Positions 32,565 through 45,408 are shown, counted from the first letter of the stretch. The stretch is 64,000 nucleotides of DNA from Strongylocentrotus droebachiensis (GCA_035222895.1 JAVYIG010004947.1:62001-126000); one strand, 5' to 3'. Numbers and translations are program-made. Notes: generated by a model from the sequence alone, not told the origin.

Positions 32565-33374
32565 GTCATCAATGGCAGTAGTGTAGTATGGTACATGTAG
32601 AAGTAGGCCTAGTAGTAGCGGTATCATTCTGATCCTTATTATCCTGATTATCTTTTGCAATACATCTACAGATTGACAATTTGTCATGAATAATTGCATT
32701 TAAGCTTACCATTATATGCATCTGGCTCGAATTTGTTTTGCTTGTGTATTTTGGTATTGGATGATTAACATAGTAAAAAGAACTTGTGTCTTATTCATTC
32801 TAGTCTTATTTTATTTGCATTATGTTTTATTCATTCTAGTTCTGATGTTTTCTGACTGTTTTCAAGACAATATCTTTTGTGTCGACCATAGTTCTATGTA
32901 GCTTGATATCTCATGGTGACTTTGAGGAAAAATCAATCGAAGCAACGATTTCTGAACTGTAGCGACAATCATTGGCCTTTGCTGCTCTTAAATACTTATA
33001 TGACAAGCAGTATTAATTTATTTTTCACGACTCATTATAAATTCGTTTAACAGTTGATTCCCCTCGGTTGATTCTTTTGTTTGGATTATTTGGCGGGGAG
33101 AGATAGAAGTGAATAGTCTCATGCTTAACGACTTTGTAATATTATTCTTATTTATTCATTGTCTCTACGAAGCTCTTAAAATCAAAAACAGCTTTTATTA
33201 TTAGGCTTCCTGAACGGAATTCCAACTGTTGGTTGCACTCTGTATATTAGGATGATGTGTTTGATCTTGTTTTCAATAACAAGGTCCAAGCCAATAAGTT
33301 GTTTACAACAATAAACAAACATGGGGTGCCGGGTATAATTAATTAAAGAGAACTGAATTTGAACCCAGGCCATA
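32565..33374. other. No gene seen; dispersed repeat at 33145-33325
   Basis: AT-rich sequence. 33040-33330 is an inverted relative of 22900-23240. No coding signal. Confidence 0.45.
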
Positions 33375-33625
33375 GGCTAGAATTCTGCTAAGGGTAACCT
33401 AAAAAAGGTGACGTTAATCTCAAACGGAACTAAATGTCGATCGGTCAAATTTTCATATTTCGGGACAACAAAAAAATTGAAAAAATGTACTCTTACCGCC
33501 CCCCCCCCCCCCCCCACTTATTCAGCGGCTGGCTGAGTCGGTGCGAAATTTTCGGCCCGATTTAAAAATGTAAACACCCCCCCCCCCCCCCCCTTGAAAA
33601 ATCCCTGCGTACGCCACTGTGTACA
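33375..33625. repeat. Poly-G foldback repeat, right-end fragment
   Basis: Contains GGCTGGCTGAGTCGGTGCGA and terminal AAAATCCCTGCGTACGCCAC. This is the same family as 22-300, 22505-24239 and 51885-52265. Confidence 0.65.
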
Positions 33626-34829
33626 TGTAATAAGCATCTGTATGCCTGGTTCCCACACAGTTATAACAGCTATGACGTCTCTTTTTAAGAACGCCATCCG
33701 CCCCCATTGCGTCTCTTTTTTTCCTTTGAAATCTTGCAGTGCAATTCCGACTGTTGCAATACGCAAGTGCCCCTAGGAGCCAGATTTTTAAAACCTGTCA
33801 AGATGGCCATTTAAGACTCCATTTTATTCTATGCATGATATTTTTTTTCAACAGTCTTTTTATTGATTCCAAACAATACAAATCAATCTTAGAAATAAAA
33901 TACATGGCATGCCATCCAACCAAACACACTACTACTCCCCACCATGCGACACACGCACCACCGACCGCACTTCCACCACACACTGTTCCTAGCCTCCTCA
34001 GAATACCCCAAATTGGAGCGACAAACAAACAGAAACAATCTATTTAAACATTTGTTTAAAATCATTTAAACGAGGCTACAATAGCCGTTAAAAGTTCACA
34101 ATTGTAAATATTCACAATTGAATGACACACGCCCTTAAAACTAAAACAACAACAACAACAACAACAGTTCGTGAAAACTTTACTTGTTCCCCACCGCCGA
34201 CAAATTTGACCCACATTCGACCAAACGTTAAATGCGTCATTTTGTGTACATCCCACACAGACGACGAACTTTCGAGTGCACTAGAGCGTAACACCAAGGT
34301 ACCGGACTCGTCTATTTTTATGAAATAGGGGTTTATCGTTTAAAACTTGTGAGCGTGTGAATGTCAACACCGATGTGCGTGCGTGACTTGTCAACTCTCT
34401 CTCTATGTCTCTCTCTCCCCTCTTCTTCTCCCGAAAAAAGGAAAATAAATCAGGAAATTATGTAATAGTCTAGTAGATGCAGATGCACATCACAATGCAT
34501 AAGTCCATTATCATCCCTCCGGCTAAGATGGGCGGGATCACCCTGCAATATGAATACGCGATTCCTTCACTAGCAGATCGTTCATGAATATTTAGATCTG
34601 CGAAGCTCTTTACATCAAAAACAGCTTTTCTCATTAGGCTTCCTGAAAGGAATTTCAACTGCTGTTACGAAATATTTGGTTGCACTCTGTAGATTATGAT
34701 GACGTGTTTGATCTTGTTTTCAATAACAAAGTCCATGCCAATAAGTTGTTTACAAAAAATAAACAAACATGAGATGCCGGGTCTAATAAATTAAAGAGAA
34801 CTGAATTTGAACCCGGGCCATAGGTTACC

Positions 34830-34870
<41 letters not shown>

Positions 34871-37410
34871 ATATCTTGTCATTGCCCTTCTTTTCCCTCG
34901 CTTATTTCCTTCTTGCCGCGGGGGTATGTACATGTAATGAGCATCTTATGCCTAGATGATAGAGAAAATAATTACTGATATCGCTGAAATGATTCTCCTC
35001 CTTCCCCTTGTTTTTCATTTTCTTCTTCCTATACCGTGTTCAGGAGGTTCGTTTCGCCCCCCCCCCCCCTACAGAAAAGCGTTTTATTTTGTTTAAAACT
35101 TAATTTGCCCCATGCATTTCAGGTTATTTTTTTCATTTCTAAGCATTAGTAGAGATGTCACTTCCCAATTTATTTGAAATGTATCTCCCCTTGGTGGTCA
35201 TTCACCTTTAAAACACGCTTCGTCCAGTTATTGTCCACTAATGACGCAAGAAGGTCCTTATTCATGTCTAGGCTATTTCATACTCGCCGGATTCTCTCTT
35301 TTCTATTGTTTTGCAGTATTGAGTTTCAAGTACTTTTTCTTCTCATAATAGACCAAAGTTTCTCTATGGGGTTCATGTCTGTCGAATTTTCTGGCCAATC
35401 CTCTTTCCTCCTCCAAACTACTGTTGTTCGTGTATTAGGCGCCATCTTTAAATGTCCGAGGTGAACAGACCTTTAAATTCCTCTTTTTCAACGTTTGACC
35501 TCGTATCTCAACCCAGCAAAATGTGTGGTCAGATTCTGCAGCCTGGATGCATCAGTCCACATGCAGCACCTGTACATTAGGTTGACAACAGATGGCGCTT
35601 TTACTAAAGTAGTCATATGAGCAGTTGAGTTGGCAGATAGGGGCGGAACGAATTTGTTCAACACGGTATAATAGTTGTTTGATTAATTTCAAACGATTAC
35701 TCTTTGTTTGCTAGGAACATCGGGTATACAAATCAGTGGGTTGCCATTAGGACCGCTGGGCCGTTATGATGAAAACGAATCAAGAAATATTGGAATTTTA
35801 GGGAATATTATGATTTTTCAATAACATGACCAAAATAGAAAGCATCGACCAACTTCAGATATCTGTTTTATTATGATTAAAACAAAGTAACAAACAAGTA
35901 ACAAAATATTTTAAAGGATTTTTTGCATTATACCTCACAAATGCCGTCAAAGGTAACATAAAGTCGTGTCTTGGCTGGTCTGTTACCGGTTCCCACACAA
36001 TTATAACAGCTATGACGTCATTATTTTAGAACGCCATTCGCCCCCTTTGCGTCTATTTTTTCCCCTTGAAATCTTGCAGTGCGATTCCGACTTGTTCATG
36101 ATATCACATGATTTTCAACAAAATGCGCGTTTCTTTCATGTCTTGCTCGTACACTACTTTTTAACAAATCAGTATCATGTCGCATTTCGTGACAATGCGT
36201 GGATATTGCCCCCCCCCCCCCTACCCTCCCCCACTCCGTGAACGGAGGGGTACCATGCGTGTTTCCAGAATGTCCAGTAGAGGGGTAATTTTCACGCACC
36301 AAAGTCCGGCTCGTAGTACACAAAAAATCCGGCCCGTACTGACTTTACACACCGGACTTAGGGGGGTGTTTTCAAAAGGAGGGAACATGCATATGCGTAC
36401 CCTAAATAACACTGAATGGGGGCCGGGGAATATTGGCGTGAACAATACAAAAGTAAGGCGTAATTATGGCATAAGTATGACGTCAGTATGTCGTAAACGT
36501 GAAGGGACAAGACATGTCATGATGTTAAAGAGAAGGTTCATTGATTTAAAAAGCTAACTTTAATGTCATTATTGCAAAGGTGACGCTTTAATTGGCCAAG
36601 GTTATCAAAAGCCAATGCTTGGAAAATTCGAGGTAATGATTATGAACAATTACAAAACTCTTAGATACAGTCCCGACATAGCATCTGAAAAGTTCCCTGG
36701 TCGCTGCTAACATTATGACGTCACATGTTGAACATGATGTACACAAGCAGACGATGTCCCATGACATCTCACACAATAATTTCAGTGCCTGTTTTGTCTT
36801 TTTTTCTTCAGTTATTTCTCTTACTTCAATACCTCAGGCGAAATGTTTAATATATTGCCTCACTCTTATTCCCGTGCATGGTATTATTTTGATGAAAAGT
36901 GCAAGGATAAAATAAAAAAAGGAATCCGTCGCTGTAAACAAACTAGACGCCATTGTATCTTCAACTGCATACACCGCGGCATGTTCGGCGTTTCGAGAGG
37001 GAACAATGACGTCCATGCTATCATTCCGGAGGTTTTTTAATTTGAAAGTGTGGTTTTATGATTGTTCATTAACCCATATCCTGTGTATTAACAAACAAAA
37101 GAATTTAGTTATCAGAATGGGGGGGTCATGTCCCTTTTTGAATGGTGTAAAATTCCATCACATTTATATACACTAAACTCATTATAATTTGAGAAATATA
37201 AGCATTGCAATTACGTTCATTCTTAAAGTTAATACAAAGTTTTGGTATGGGGTCATGAATTTGGTTCAAATGTACATATCGGAAGTATATTCGATCCTAC
37301 AATATTCAGTGATCGTTGTCGTGGTTGAATTTGAGTCTAAAGTTATGAAATTTTAAATAATAAACTCTCTATACTGTATAGCTCCCTCTCAAGGTCAAGA
37401 TATTACCTAA
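33626..37410. other. Non-coding stretch with repeat fragments, no gene seen
   Basis: 33640-33760 and 35980-36095 are copies of one repeat (GGTTCCCACACAGTTATAAC, GAAATCTTGCAGTGCAATTC). 34585-34765 is another copy of the 22.9-kb repeat. CT/TA simple repeats lie at 34827-34870. Frames of up to 126 codons at 36177-36557 have no recognisable motif and look random. Confidence 0.45.
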
Positions 37411-37414
37411 GCCA

Positions 37415-37620
37415 TGAGTTGTGGCGTTGTGGCGTGCGCCTGTAATCCAGCTAACGGTGGAAGTTACAAACTGATTCAGCCGAGGACGCAGGTTCAAAAC
37501 TGAGTCACGTCTTTCGGATGGTGACGTTTAAAGGTCGGTCCCCAGACGTAAATAATCATATCTGATTGATACACGTCTGTAAAAACCCAATTACACACAC
37601 ACACGCACATGAAACTATGT
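37415..37620 (+). mobile_element. tRNA-like SINE candidate
   Basis: Starts near GTTGTGGCGTGCGCCTGTAA and contains a B-box-like GCAGGTTCAAAACTG (37489-37503). This is followed by CACGTCTTTCGGATGGTGAC and a GGTCGGTCCCCAGACGT block, ending in a CA-rich tail near 37590-37608. A short polymerase III promoter-like head, a body with a TTTCGGATGG motif and a simple tail is the usual SINE layout in invertebrates. The head is too diverged to fold as a tRNA with confidence. An unusual Pol III gene is the alternative. Confidence 0.45.
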
Positions 37621-37625
37621 TTCTT

Positions 37626-38180
37626 GACTAAAATCGACCGATTTGCTATTTCCGTTTGGAAATTATATATCACAACTACATATGCTGAGATTTTCATGGT
37701 CGCAGCTACAATTGTATGGCCGTAAGCGCTAGTTGAAATTTATCAAAATTTACCGGGAGCACCGGTAAATTTTTATATTTAATTTTACTCGAAAGCAGGA
37801 GTGTTTTAGGGGCTAAATTTTGTAGTGCTTATAAAACATCCACAGGGGCATCCAAATATATCAAACTTGTAAAGAATCACTATCCAGCCAATTTTCAAAA
37901 TTTCCCAAAACTTTGTATTACCTTTAATGGGATGTCGTCTGATTGGGCATTAAAACATTGTTATTTTTCCGGCGAATCTCTCGCATATCCTAGATGCTAT
38001 GGAGGTTCTTTTATTAGTATTTTTTTATAAACCACCCGATATGTAGTTGACCTAAAACTTGCATGATGGCCATCTGTTAGCTCACCAGTCTCTAGTAATA
38101 CGCTATTTGCCATATTTGTGATTTTCTATGAACCTGCACTTAAGCATTGCACGAACGATACACGGTCTTCGTGCAACTAA
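37626..38180. other. No gene seen
   Basis: AT-rich. A short inverted pair around TAAATTTACCGG lies near 37745-37775 (AATTTACCGGGAGCACCGGT). Nothing else stands out. Confidence 0.4.
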
Positions 38181-38183
38181 ATA

Positions 38184-38349
38184 GGGACTTTTAGATTTAC
38201 ACGACGAGAGCGTGGACTGTCGCGTGTGACTTTGTGTTAAGGCACTGGGTCGTGCCCGGCAGTGCCTTGCCTTAAAAGGACGTCACATTACCTTAAAAGG
38301 ATGTCACAAGTGGCGGTCCACGTTCTCGTCGTGTAAATCTAAAAGTCCC
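38184..38349. mobile_element. Family P2 inverted-repeat element, copy 3
   Basis: 166 bp with long arms: GGGACTTTTAGATTTACACG and onward to GTGGAC are mirrored at the right end. TA lies on both sides. A 2-unit repeat of CCTTAAAAGGAYGTCACA is in the centre. Non-coding, and the best-preserved copy of its family here. Confidence 0.8.
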
Positions 38350-38359
38350 TATAATGTCA

Positions 38360-38800
38360 AGCACTGGCACGCCTCAATGCGGGGCAATGTGGGAACAATT
38401 CGTGCAAGTGTCAGGGCATGGCTTTACTGTTAGTGGCCACCAAAGCCAATTAGTGACTATCAAAAACATATGCTCTTCCTGGCTATTTGGGAATGTGTCA
38501 GTTTACAACAGAAATAGAGAAACGCGCATTTTGTTATGAATCGTGTGATATCACGAACATTTATAAATCATTTGTTTTTAATTGAAAAAAGGTCATGGTT
38601 TAATTTTATTTGCCCCCCCCCCTCCCCCACCAGTTCGCCAGTGTGTTCTTCCATGTAACAATGATAACGCTTTCAAATTATTTTTCACCTCTTCCCAGAA
38701 TTCAACCTTCTCTTGAAAACTTTAGTTGATTATGATAATATTTGTACATAGAAAAAAATGCTTGTATAAAAAAGTAAGATTAATGTTATACCCAAAGCTT
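38360..38800. repeat. Repeat shared (inverted) with 15305-15670, then with 4.45 kb
   Basis: 38360-38640 mirrors the poly-G-ended repeat of 15305-15670. 38640-38790 matches 4430-4590. The neighbouring 38800-39190 shows no gene. Confidence 0.55.
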
Positions 38801-39189
38801 CAGTCTCTGATATCGACGGTTGTTCCGCTGAGATTGCATCTGGCCCCTCTGACCGCCTCTATACATAGACTGAAGATCGTCCTATTGGGACTGTACGGGA
38901 GGAAGGGTTCGGTTCGGCCGGATCACGATGAATGAGATATGCAACGAGTTATTCACTCTTTTCGTCTTCATATATCCACTTTAGCTCCAATATTACACAG
39001 ATTCTTATTTAAGATTAAAAAATAACACAGAAATATCTACTGTGACTTACGATAGCTTGCTCATTTAGATCCTAAATTAATGATTAATCCGAGCAAGTCT
39101 CGTAGTCAACATGATTCGTTGTCAGCGATCTCGGCTTGAGTTGATGAATATTCATTGTTTTTTTTTTTTTCGAACGTCTAATAGCTACT

Positions 39190-39475
39190 TACGAGTTAGC
39201 CTTTGAACAAGGCCACCTGTCTGATAGACGCCGAGCGACTAAAAAGAGACTAATCGCGAAAGCCCGAGTGAACAACAGAGCGAGAATCACAGCACCTGTC
39301 TGATAGACGCCGAGCGACTAAAAAGAGACTAATCGCGAAAGCCCGAGTGAACAACAGAGCGAGAATCACAGCCAGTTAGCCTTTGGAACAAGGCCACCTG
39401 TCTGATAGACGCCGAGCGACTAAAAAGAGACTAATCGCGAAAGCCCGAGTGAACAACAGAGCGAGAATCACAGTC
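39190..39475. repeat. Three-copy tandem array of 81-98 bp units
   Basis: The core CACCTGTCTGATAGACGCCG to GAGCGAGAATCACAG (81 bp) occurs three times, at about 39209, 39292 and 39397. Copies 1 and 3 also carry AGTTAGCCTTTGxAACAAGG in front. Copies are nearly identical, so the array is young. No RNA fold or frame is recognised. Confidence 0.8.
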
Positions 39476-42245
39476 AGTGAATCGTGGCGGTCGCGCGTTC
39501 ACCCTGGGTATTTAGACTCATCTCAGCCGCTTAGCCAGAGTCACGAGGCCTTGTCAAAAGGCTACTTACGAGTCAGCCCGGCTCGACCCAGTGATATATG
39601 AATATTCATAAACCCAATATTAAACGAGTGCTCTGATTGGCCATTGGCTATGGTTTGGTAGGTTGACCTGGAAATATATCGGCCGGGTCACGTCATAGAT
39701 TACCTGTTCGAATGCATGAACGTACCGCTTCGTGGTAAGATAAGATAAGATAAGTTAAGATAAGATTTGACTCAATCGACCCCCTTCAGGGGTATGAGAG
39801 CACAACATATTAACAACACAATACAGACAGATATATAAAACAAAGTAAGATATGATAATAGAGTACAAAGACATGATTTATACATTTGTATATTTCTAAA
39901 ACACAATAAACATGAGCTAAATACTAGGTATACAATTTACAGTTTAAAGTTACAAGTCTAAAATATCATGTCATTATCATTGTCTACCACTACGAGTAAC
40001 TACACTTGTATTAACAAAAATAGGACCATGCCTTTCAGCCTTAGGAACCAACGAAACGAATTGTATTATTACTGTACAGTTATGAATTTTACGAGATTCT
40101 TAATTGTTTAACGCTAGATCTATTAAACAATTTGTCCATGTGAAATGTGCTAGGGTTACTCACAACAAACTGTCGATCTAAGTATAACTGCCTTTCTTTC
40201 TTGAAGAAAGGGCAGACAAAAATATAGTGAAATAGTGAAATTCATCTCCAAAAACCTTTAAATTACAACTCGAACATTCAGTTTTACTTTCTTCAAGATT
40301 ATTTTAAAACCTTCCATCATTAATTGGTAAGCGGTGTGACCTTCATCGGAATCCACACATTCTGACTATTAAAATAATATTGAAATACTGTTATTCTTAT
40401 CAGGTGAATGAAATAATTTGTATTGAGGCATTTTTTTTTTTTTTTTTTTTTTTTTTTTGGGGGGGGGGGGGGGTCTGTGAGAAGATTTTTTTTGCCTAGT
40501 TGTCGAATAATGTAGGCTTATTATCATGACATTTTCATTATCTTTGTTTATTCTCATTTGTAAACTCTCTCAGCCAACAAAAAGTTAAACACATGAATAT
40601 ATAACTTGCCATATTACACATGGCACACACACATAACAAGAAGCTGTATACAGAAAACTGCAGAAACTGCCTGAGAAATGTGATCGAATTTTTGGTGAAG
40701 TGTCATATCACTGGATCCAAAATGACACTCTGCTACTTTACCCTTTTCAACTCATCAAATATTGTACAAATATCACACTTTATGTGGCATATTCAAAATA
40801 TATAAATGCAAATAATTGAGATTTCAAAAGTTTTGTTCATTTGGTGGTGAACTCGGTTATGTCTGAGTATTGTACAATTGATTGCTGATCTTAAAGCCCC
40901 GCTGTCCTACTTGTAGCTACTTGCTCCCTCTATATATAAAACTTCCCCAATCGGTGCCTGTTGGTCCCCCATGATCCTCTTATTCTTATGTTAGTTGAGA
41001 GCTGAGTTAATGAGATAGCCACCTGTCAGTGACCTTGATGTGGTCTAATCCCTTCTGGCCCAGTTGTATTGACGGTCTTTAAGATAGGTGAAGGATACTT
41101 GTTCTTGTAGGGGGTGTTATCCGTATTTAATAATGTGTAATTGCATCAGCAAAGTGTATCTTTAGGGGGAAGTGTCTTTGGATCCATAGGTGACTGATAC
41201 TCATCAGCTTATCATATCTGATTTTAATAGACCTACACAAACAGAGGTACAACAAATATATATGTAATGAAAAAATGGGGGGCTGGTAAAAGAGAAAAGG
41301 GGAAAAAGTTGAGGGAGAGAGATTAGAGAAAGACAGAGAGCGACAGAGATAGAGAGAGAATGGGGAGAGGGTGACATGTGAAAGAGAGAGACAGGAAGGG
41401 GGAGAGGGGGAGATATTGGGGAGAGCGAGAGAGAGAGAGAGAAAGAGAAGGAGAGAGAAAGGGCGTGATAGGGAGATATAGATAGAGAGAGAGTGGGAGA
41501 GAGAGAGAGGGACATAAAGATATAACTGGTATATTTATGTAAATCATACAAAGGAACAATTTCATAGAAAAAGTCTTTACATTCAAGTTTGTGGAAATGC
41601 ATTTCAAAGTAATTGATTTTTTTTTTTTAATTGAGGGGAAATGCATTTCCGCATCACTATTGCAGACATCACTTCCAAATGGCTAGTTTTTATGTTATAA
41701 AACTTTGTCAATGATTCCAATAATTTAGAACTTGTAAACATATATGTTGAAAGAAAAGTGTTGTACGGGATATTCATGTTTAATTCATATATAATTGGCG
41801 GAATATTAATCAAATATATTATAAAAAGGCAACAATTATTGTTAGATAAACAAAAAGCATTAACTAAACTGTGTATATTTCATTGTGTAACAGTGATTAC
41901 CAATAATCCCAAGTAATCTATTTAAAGAAATCAGAATTTCCCTCTTATCTGGAATCCCTCTCAATATTAAACTAAATTGAATGCACGTAGTAGGAAATTG
42001 ATCACCAAAAAAATGAAATGTAATGCCCTAGACGGGCTCATCGTGAGCACCGCGTTAAATTGAATGCACGAAGGAGGACATTTTACGCACTTTCGTGAAT
42101 TTGATTTCACCGAAGACGACTAAGAGTGCCGATTAATGAAATTGATTGCTCGTATTTTTAATTTGAATGCCCGAATTCACCTGCGAGCGACCTCTATGTG
42201 AATTTGAATGCCCGTCCATGAATTTGAATAAAAAGAGTGTGAAAT
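39476..42245. other. Non-coding stretch with simple repeats, no gene seen
   Basis: (AAGAT)n at 39737-39770 precedes AT-rich sequence to 40340, which may be an inverted LINE 3' end. A T/G homopolymer lies at 40431-40473, next to a P3 arm. GA-rich simple sequence runs 41300-41515. 41975-42235 has the TTTGAATGCCCG motifs also seen at 20.3-20.5 kb. Confidence 0.45.
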
Positions 42246-42751
42246 TGGCCGCAAATATCTATATATAAATACCCCCTCCCCCATTTTTGTATTCTCCTAT
42301 CACAAAAAACATTCAGATACAAATTATGGAGGCATGATTCCTGATATCATACAAATAATCAAGTTTGTGATTAAGGGAACCGGTTTGCAACATTTACAAA
42401 CAGAGTTCTAGGAAGATCACAGAGTAAAGACATCCAACAAAAAAAGCAAATTAAATATTTAAAGACGTTTACAGCAGGGGCGGATGTAGGATTTTGCAAA
42501 ATATAAGCGCAGACAAAAATGAAAAAATTTGGAGATATGCAAGCAAGGCCAAGCAAAACGAATAATCAAATAAAACAATTGTCCAGGTACTAGAGGAATT
42601 GATATAAACATGTATAAACAAATAATATAAAACCAGTACCTAAAAGGAGGAGGATTAATGTTTACACTTGTGTCCAAAATGTATGCATCTTAGGTTCCTA
42701 AAACAGAGGAGGTGGGGAGGTTTTACCCCCTCCCCTAAGAGTTTGTTGTGT

Positions 42752-42891
42752 TCAAACTGAAAGCTGATGTCTTATCCGCCGTCTCTTGATGAGGATCGCT
42801 ACGATGAAGAGATGGACGACCATGACGGCCTTGATGAAGCCGACAATGATGAAAACCTTCGTGAACGACTGGGTGACATCAAACAGATAAC
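42752..42891 (-). pseudogene. Transporter copy B, exon 4
   Basis: 140 bp with the same acceptor (TTTTGTAG) and TGA stop as copy A. It reads GYLFDVTQSFTKVFIIVGFI, then a helix and KRRRIRHQLSV. The exon itself is open. It is called a pseudogene only because its exon 3 is broken and no exon 1 is visible. Confidence 0.75.
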
Positions 42892-43015
42892 CTACAAAAT
42901 GATCATAACAGAATTAGAATTATCAGTCAGAGGGTTGTAATGTTAAATGACATAGCATACTAAGATACAGTTTGACCATAACTTATGAAAACATGCGTAT
43001 AAGGGAGCAACTATA

Positions 43016-43794
43016 TGCTACGTTTACACTATGTTCCCGGCGGCCACGGCAACCACGTTTCAGGCCACCGTGGACGAAACGGGATTGACGTGACACAACG
43101 CGGGGGACCGTATGGGCAAACGTGACAGGCCGTGATTGCCGTGGATACCGTGTCAGATTTTTAAACTGTCAAAAAATTTGCCACGGCAGTCACGGTGCGG
43201 ATGAGAAACCTAGTAGGCCGTAATAAACCGGGGTGAACGTAACAAAACGTGACAGTCCGTAATAGGCCGTAACAAAACTTGGGGGTGGTCCGTAGTGGGA
43301 CGGTTTAAGCGCCAGGCACCTTACGGCGCGTTGCGTTCTACTACGGTCTGACACAACGCGAGGTCTCAGAATACCATGGTTGCTATTGCTTGGGAGACCC
43401 TCTTTTTATACCGCCGGCACAAACGTGCTCCAAAGCTGCCCTGCATCCACGTTTCATCCGTACAAAGCCTTGACAGAACGTGAAAAACGTGTCAGACCTT
43501 GATCAGAACGTGGGAAACGTGAGGGACCCCATCAGAACGTGACGGGCCGGGAGGGAACGTTCTGGCATCCGTGGTAGAACGCGGGCTGAACCGTAGTGCG
43601 CCTTGGAGCCTCCGGGACTCAGCATCCCCTTCCCCCCACGGCCCGTCACGGATACCGTGGAAGACCGTGAGAAAACTTGGCAAGACGTAACAAAACTTGA
43701 ATCCAGAGATAAAATCGGTCTAAATCCCACGGCGCACTACGTTTCGGGCAAACGGGGCTGCCGTGGCCGCCGGGAACATAGTGTAAACGTAGCA
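43016..43794. mobile_element. ATA-flanked inverted-repeat element, 779 bp
   Basis: The terminal inverted repeats are perfect for about 36 bp, starting TGCTACGTTTACACTATGTT. The flanks are ATA (43013-43015 and 43795-43797). Copy A lacks the element at the matching site (near 5388), giving an empty-site comparison. The interior is GC-rich with many CGTGACxxxCCGT-type repeats in both orientations and no useful frame. Probably non-autonomous PIF/Harbinger-type. Confidence 0.8.
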
Positions 43795-43871
43795 ATACAT
43801 GTAGTTTAAATCATGAAACTCTTAACAGTTTCCTCCCAAGTTAATTTTTTACGACAGGGTACGAACTTTTT

Positions 43872-44043
43872 GGCCCGAATTCACAAAGGAGGTTTGTCGA
43901 CAAACCTTGGTTTTCGTGCGTCATATTATGACGCGTTTCGGCGCGTTTTTACAAACCAGGTTTGTAAATAGCGCGTCAAAACGCGTCATATGACGTACAT
44001 AAACCTCGGGTTTGTCGACAAACCTCCTTTGTGAATCCGGGCC
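43872..44043. mobile_element. Palindromic MITE, family P1, copy 2
   Basis: 172 bp, ends GGCCCGAATTCACAAAGGAG and TTTGTGAATCCGGGCC. It has the same internal order as copy 1 at 25157-25324. It is absent from intron 3 of copy A. Confidence 0.8.
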
Positions 44044-44579
44044 TCAAAGGCTGCACGAGTTGCCTGACTAAGTACGAGCAACTTCCTTTGACGGATCTTT
44101 CTCAACTATCTATGACTTACATATAGATTCTCGGTCGAAGATAAATCCTAACACCCGAGACTCCCCAAATTCAGAGCGCAACACAATTTGCCTGTTTACT
44201 GAGTAAAAGTGTTTAAATAATAATACCACTAAACATGAATTTAATAAATAACAATCTGAGCATATGAATACAAAGAACTTTGAAATATCACGCTAAGAAA
44301 AAGTAACTAGCCTCATGCTTTTGATATATGTGTGTAGGTCTAAAAGATATTCTTTCTATGTCCATTTACTTGGAGGCGGTTGGGTGACAATAAAATTGAC
44401 CTTGAGATACTGGTTTCTCCATAACTTTCTGTCATCAGCATTTCTAGTTAGCTGCTATAAAGCCATTCCAGTACACTGCTTAGTGTTGTCGGTCAATAAT
44501 CCGACAATAATTTATAATGGAAGTACATGCAATGGGACACAGCCGGCGGAGCAGGAGGGGGGGGGGCAGGGGTCAAAGC

Positions 44580-45350
44580 CGCCCCAACACTTTTTGAATC
44601 CCCCCTAAAGTGCCTCTCTTTACGTAAGGAAGGTGCACCGATTTACTTAAGATAAGCTCCCCCTTTTTATTTCTAATATGTGCCCGTTCCATAGTCTTGT
44701 TAGTGCCTCTCACCACCTCTAGTAAGTGCCCCTTCACAAATGATAATTGCACCTATTCAAATTCGAGAGGCGCCTATTTTACTTTCACAAGTGCCCTTTT
44801 CTTTTGTTATAAGTGCTTTTCCTCTTCTGTTTGGTGCCCCTTTTCATATGTTATGATTGACCGTTGTCACCTCTCATATTAAAGTGCCCTCTATTTTTAA
44901 ACGCCTCTTTTCATTCTAATAAATGCCTCTTTTTTTTTTTTTTATAAGAGCCACTTCCTTTTCTCACAAATGCCCCTTCTCACACGTCTGGTAAATGTCT
45001 CTTTTAAAATCTCATAGTTGACCTTTCGACAAGTGCCCATTTTCCTTTGAAATAAGTGCACCTTTCCAATCTCAAGTGAGTGCCCCTTTTCAGGTAAAGA
45101 AATGCCTCTTACCACCTCTGATAAGTGCCCCTTTACCTAATATAACTGCCTCTATTCAAATTTGAGAGTTGTTCCTTTTATTTTGACAGATTTTATTGCT
45201 TCTTTTCATCTCCGGTGATTGCCCTTATTAAAAAATGAGAGGTGCCCCCTTTAACTTTGTTATGAGCAACCCTTTCGATCTCTGATAAGTGCCCCTTCTA
45301 TTTTGGCACGTGCCCCTATCCTTTCTAATGGTATATTGTCCTTGAGTTAA
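44580..45350. repeat. Degenerate minisatellite (intron 3, copy B)
   Basis: The same AAGTGCCCCTTTT-based units as 6380-7180, in the same order, differing by small indels. A frame of 61 codons in it is fortuitous. Confidence 0.8.
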
Positions 45351-45408
45351 TTTTCAAAGATTGTTGCGATCACGTTTGAAAATAACAAGTGGACTACAAT
45401 TTACGCAC

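Larger units (their letters stand above)
42892..45408 (-). other. Intron 3 of transporter copy B
   Basis: Donor GTGCGT at 45403-45408. Holds the ATA-flanked foldback (43016-43794), a P1 palindrome (43872-44043) and the degenerate minisatellite (44580-45350). 44050-44580 shows no coding signal. Confidence 0.7.

Noticed and set aside
36177-36557. 126-codon frame, the longest in 33-40 kb
   Set aside because: It starts in a C-homopolymer region, shows no motif, and other frames overlap it on both strands.
37415-37500. Signal recognition particle RNA or Alu-like element
   Set aside because: A short GTGCGCCTGTAATCCAGCTA resemblance exists, but the rest does not follow the 7SL pattern and the downstream body looks like a tRNA-type SINE.
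41204-41646. Two overlapping serine/leucine-rich frames of 107-132 codons
   Set aside because: They translate a GA-rich simple repeat on the opposite strand.
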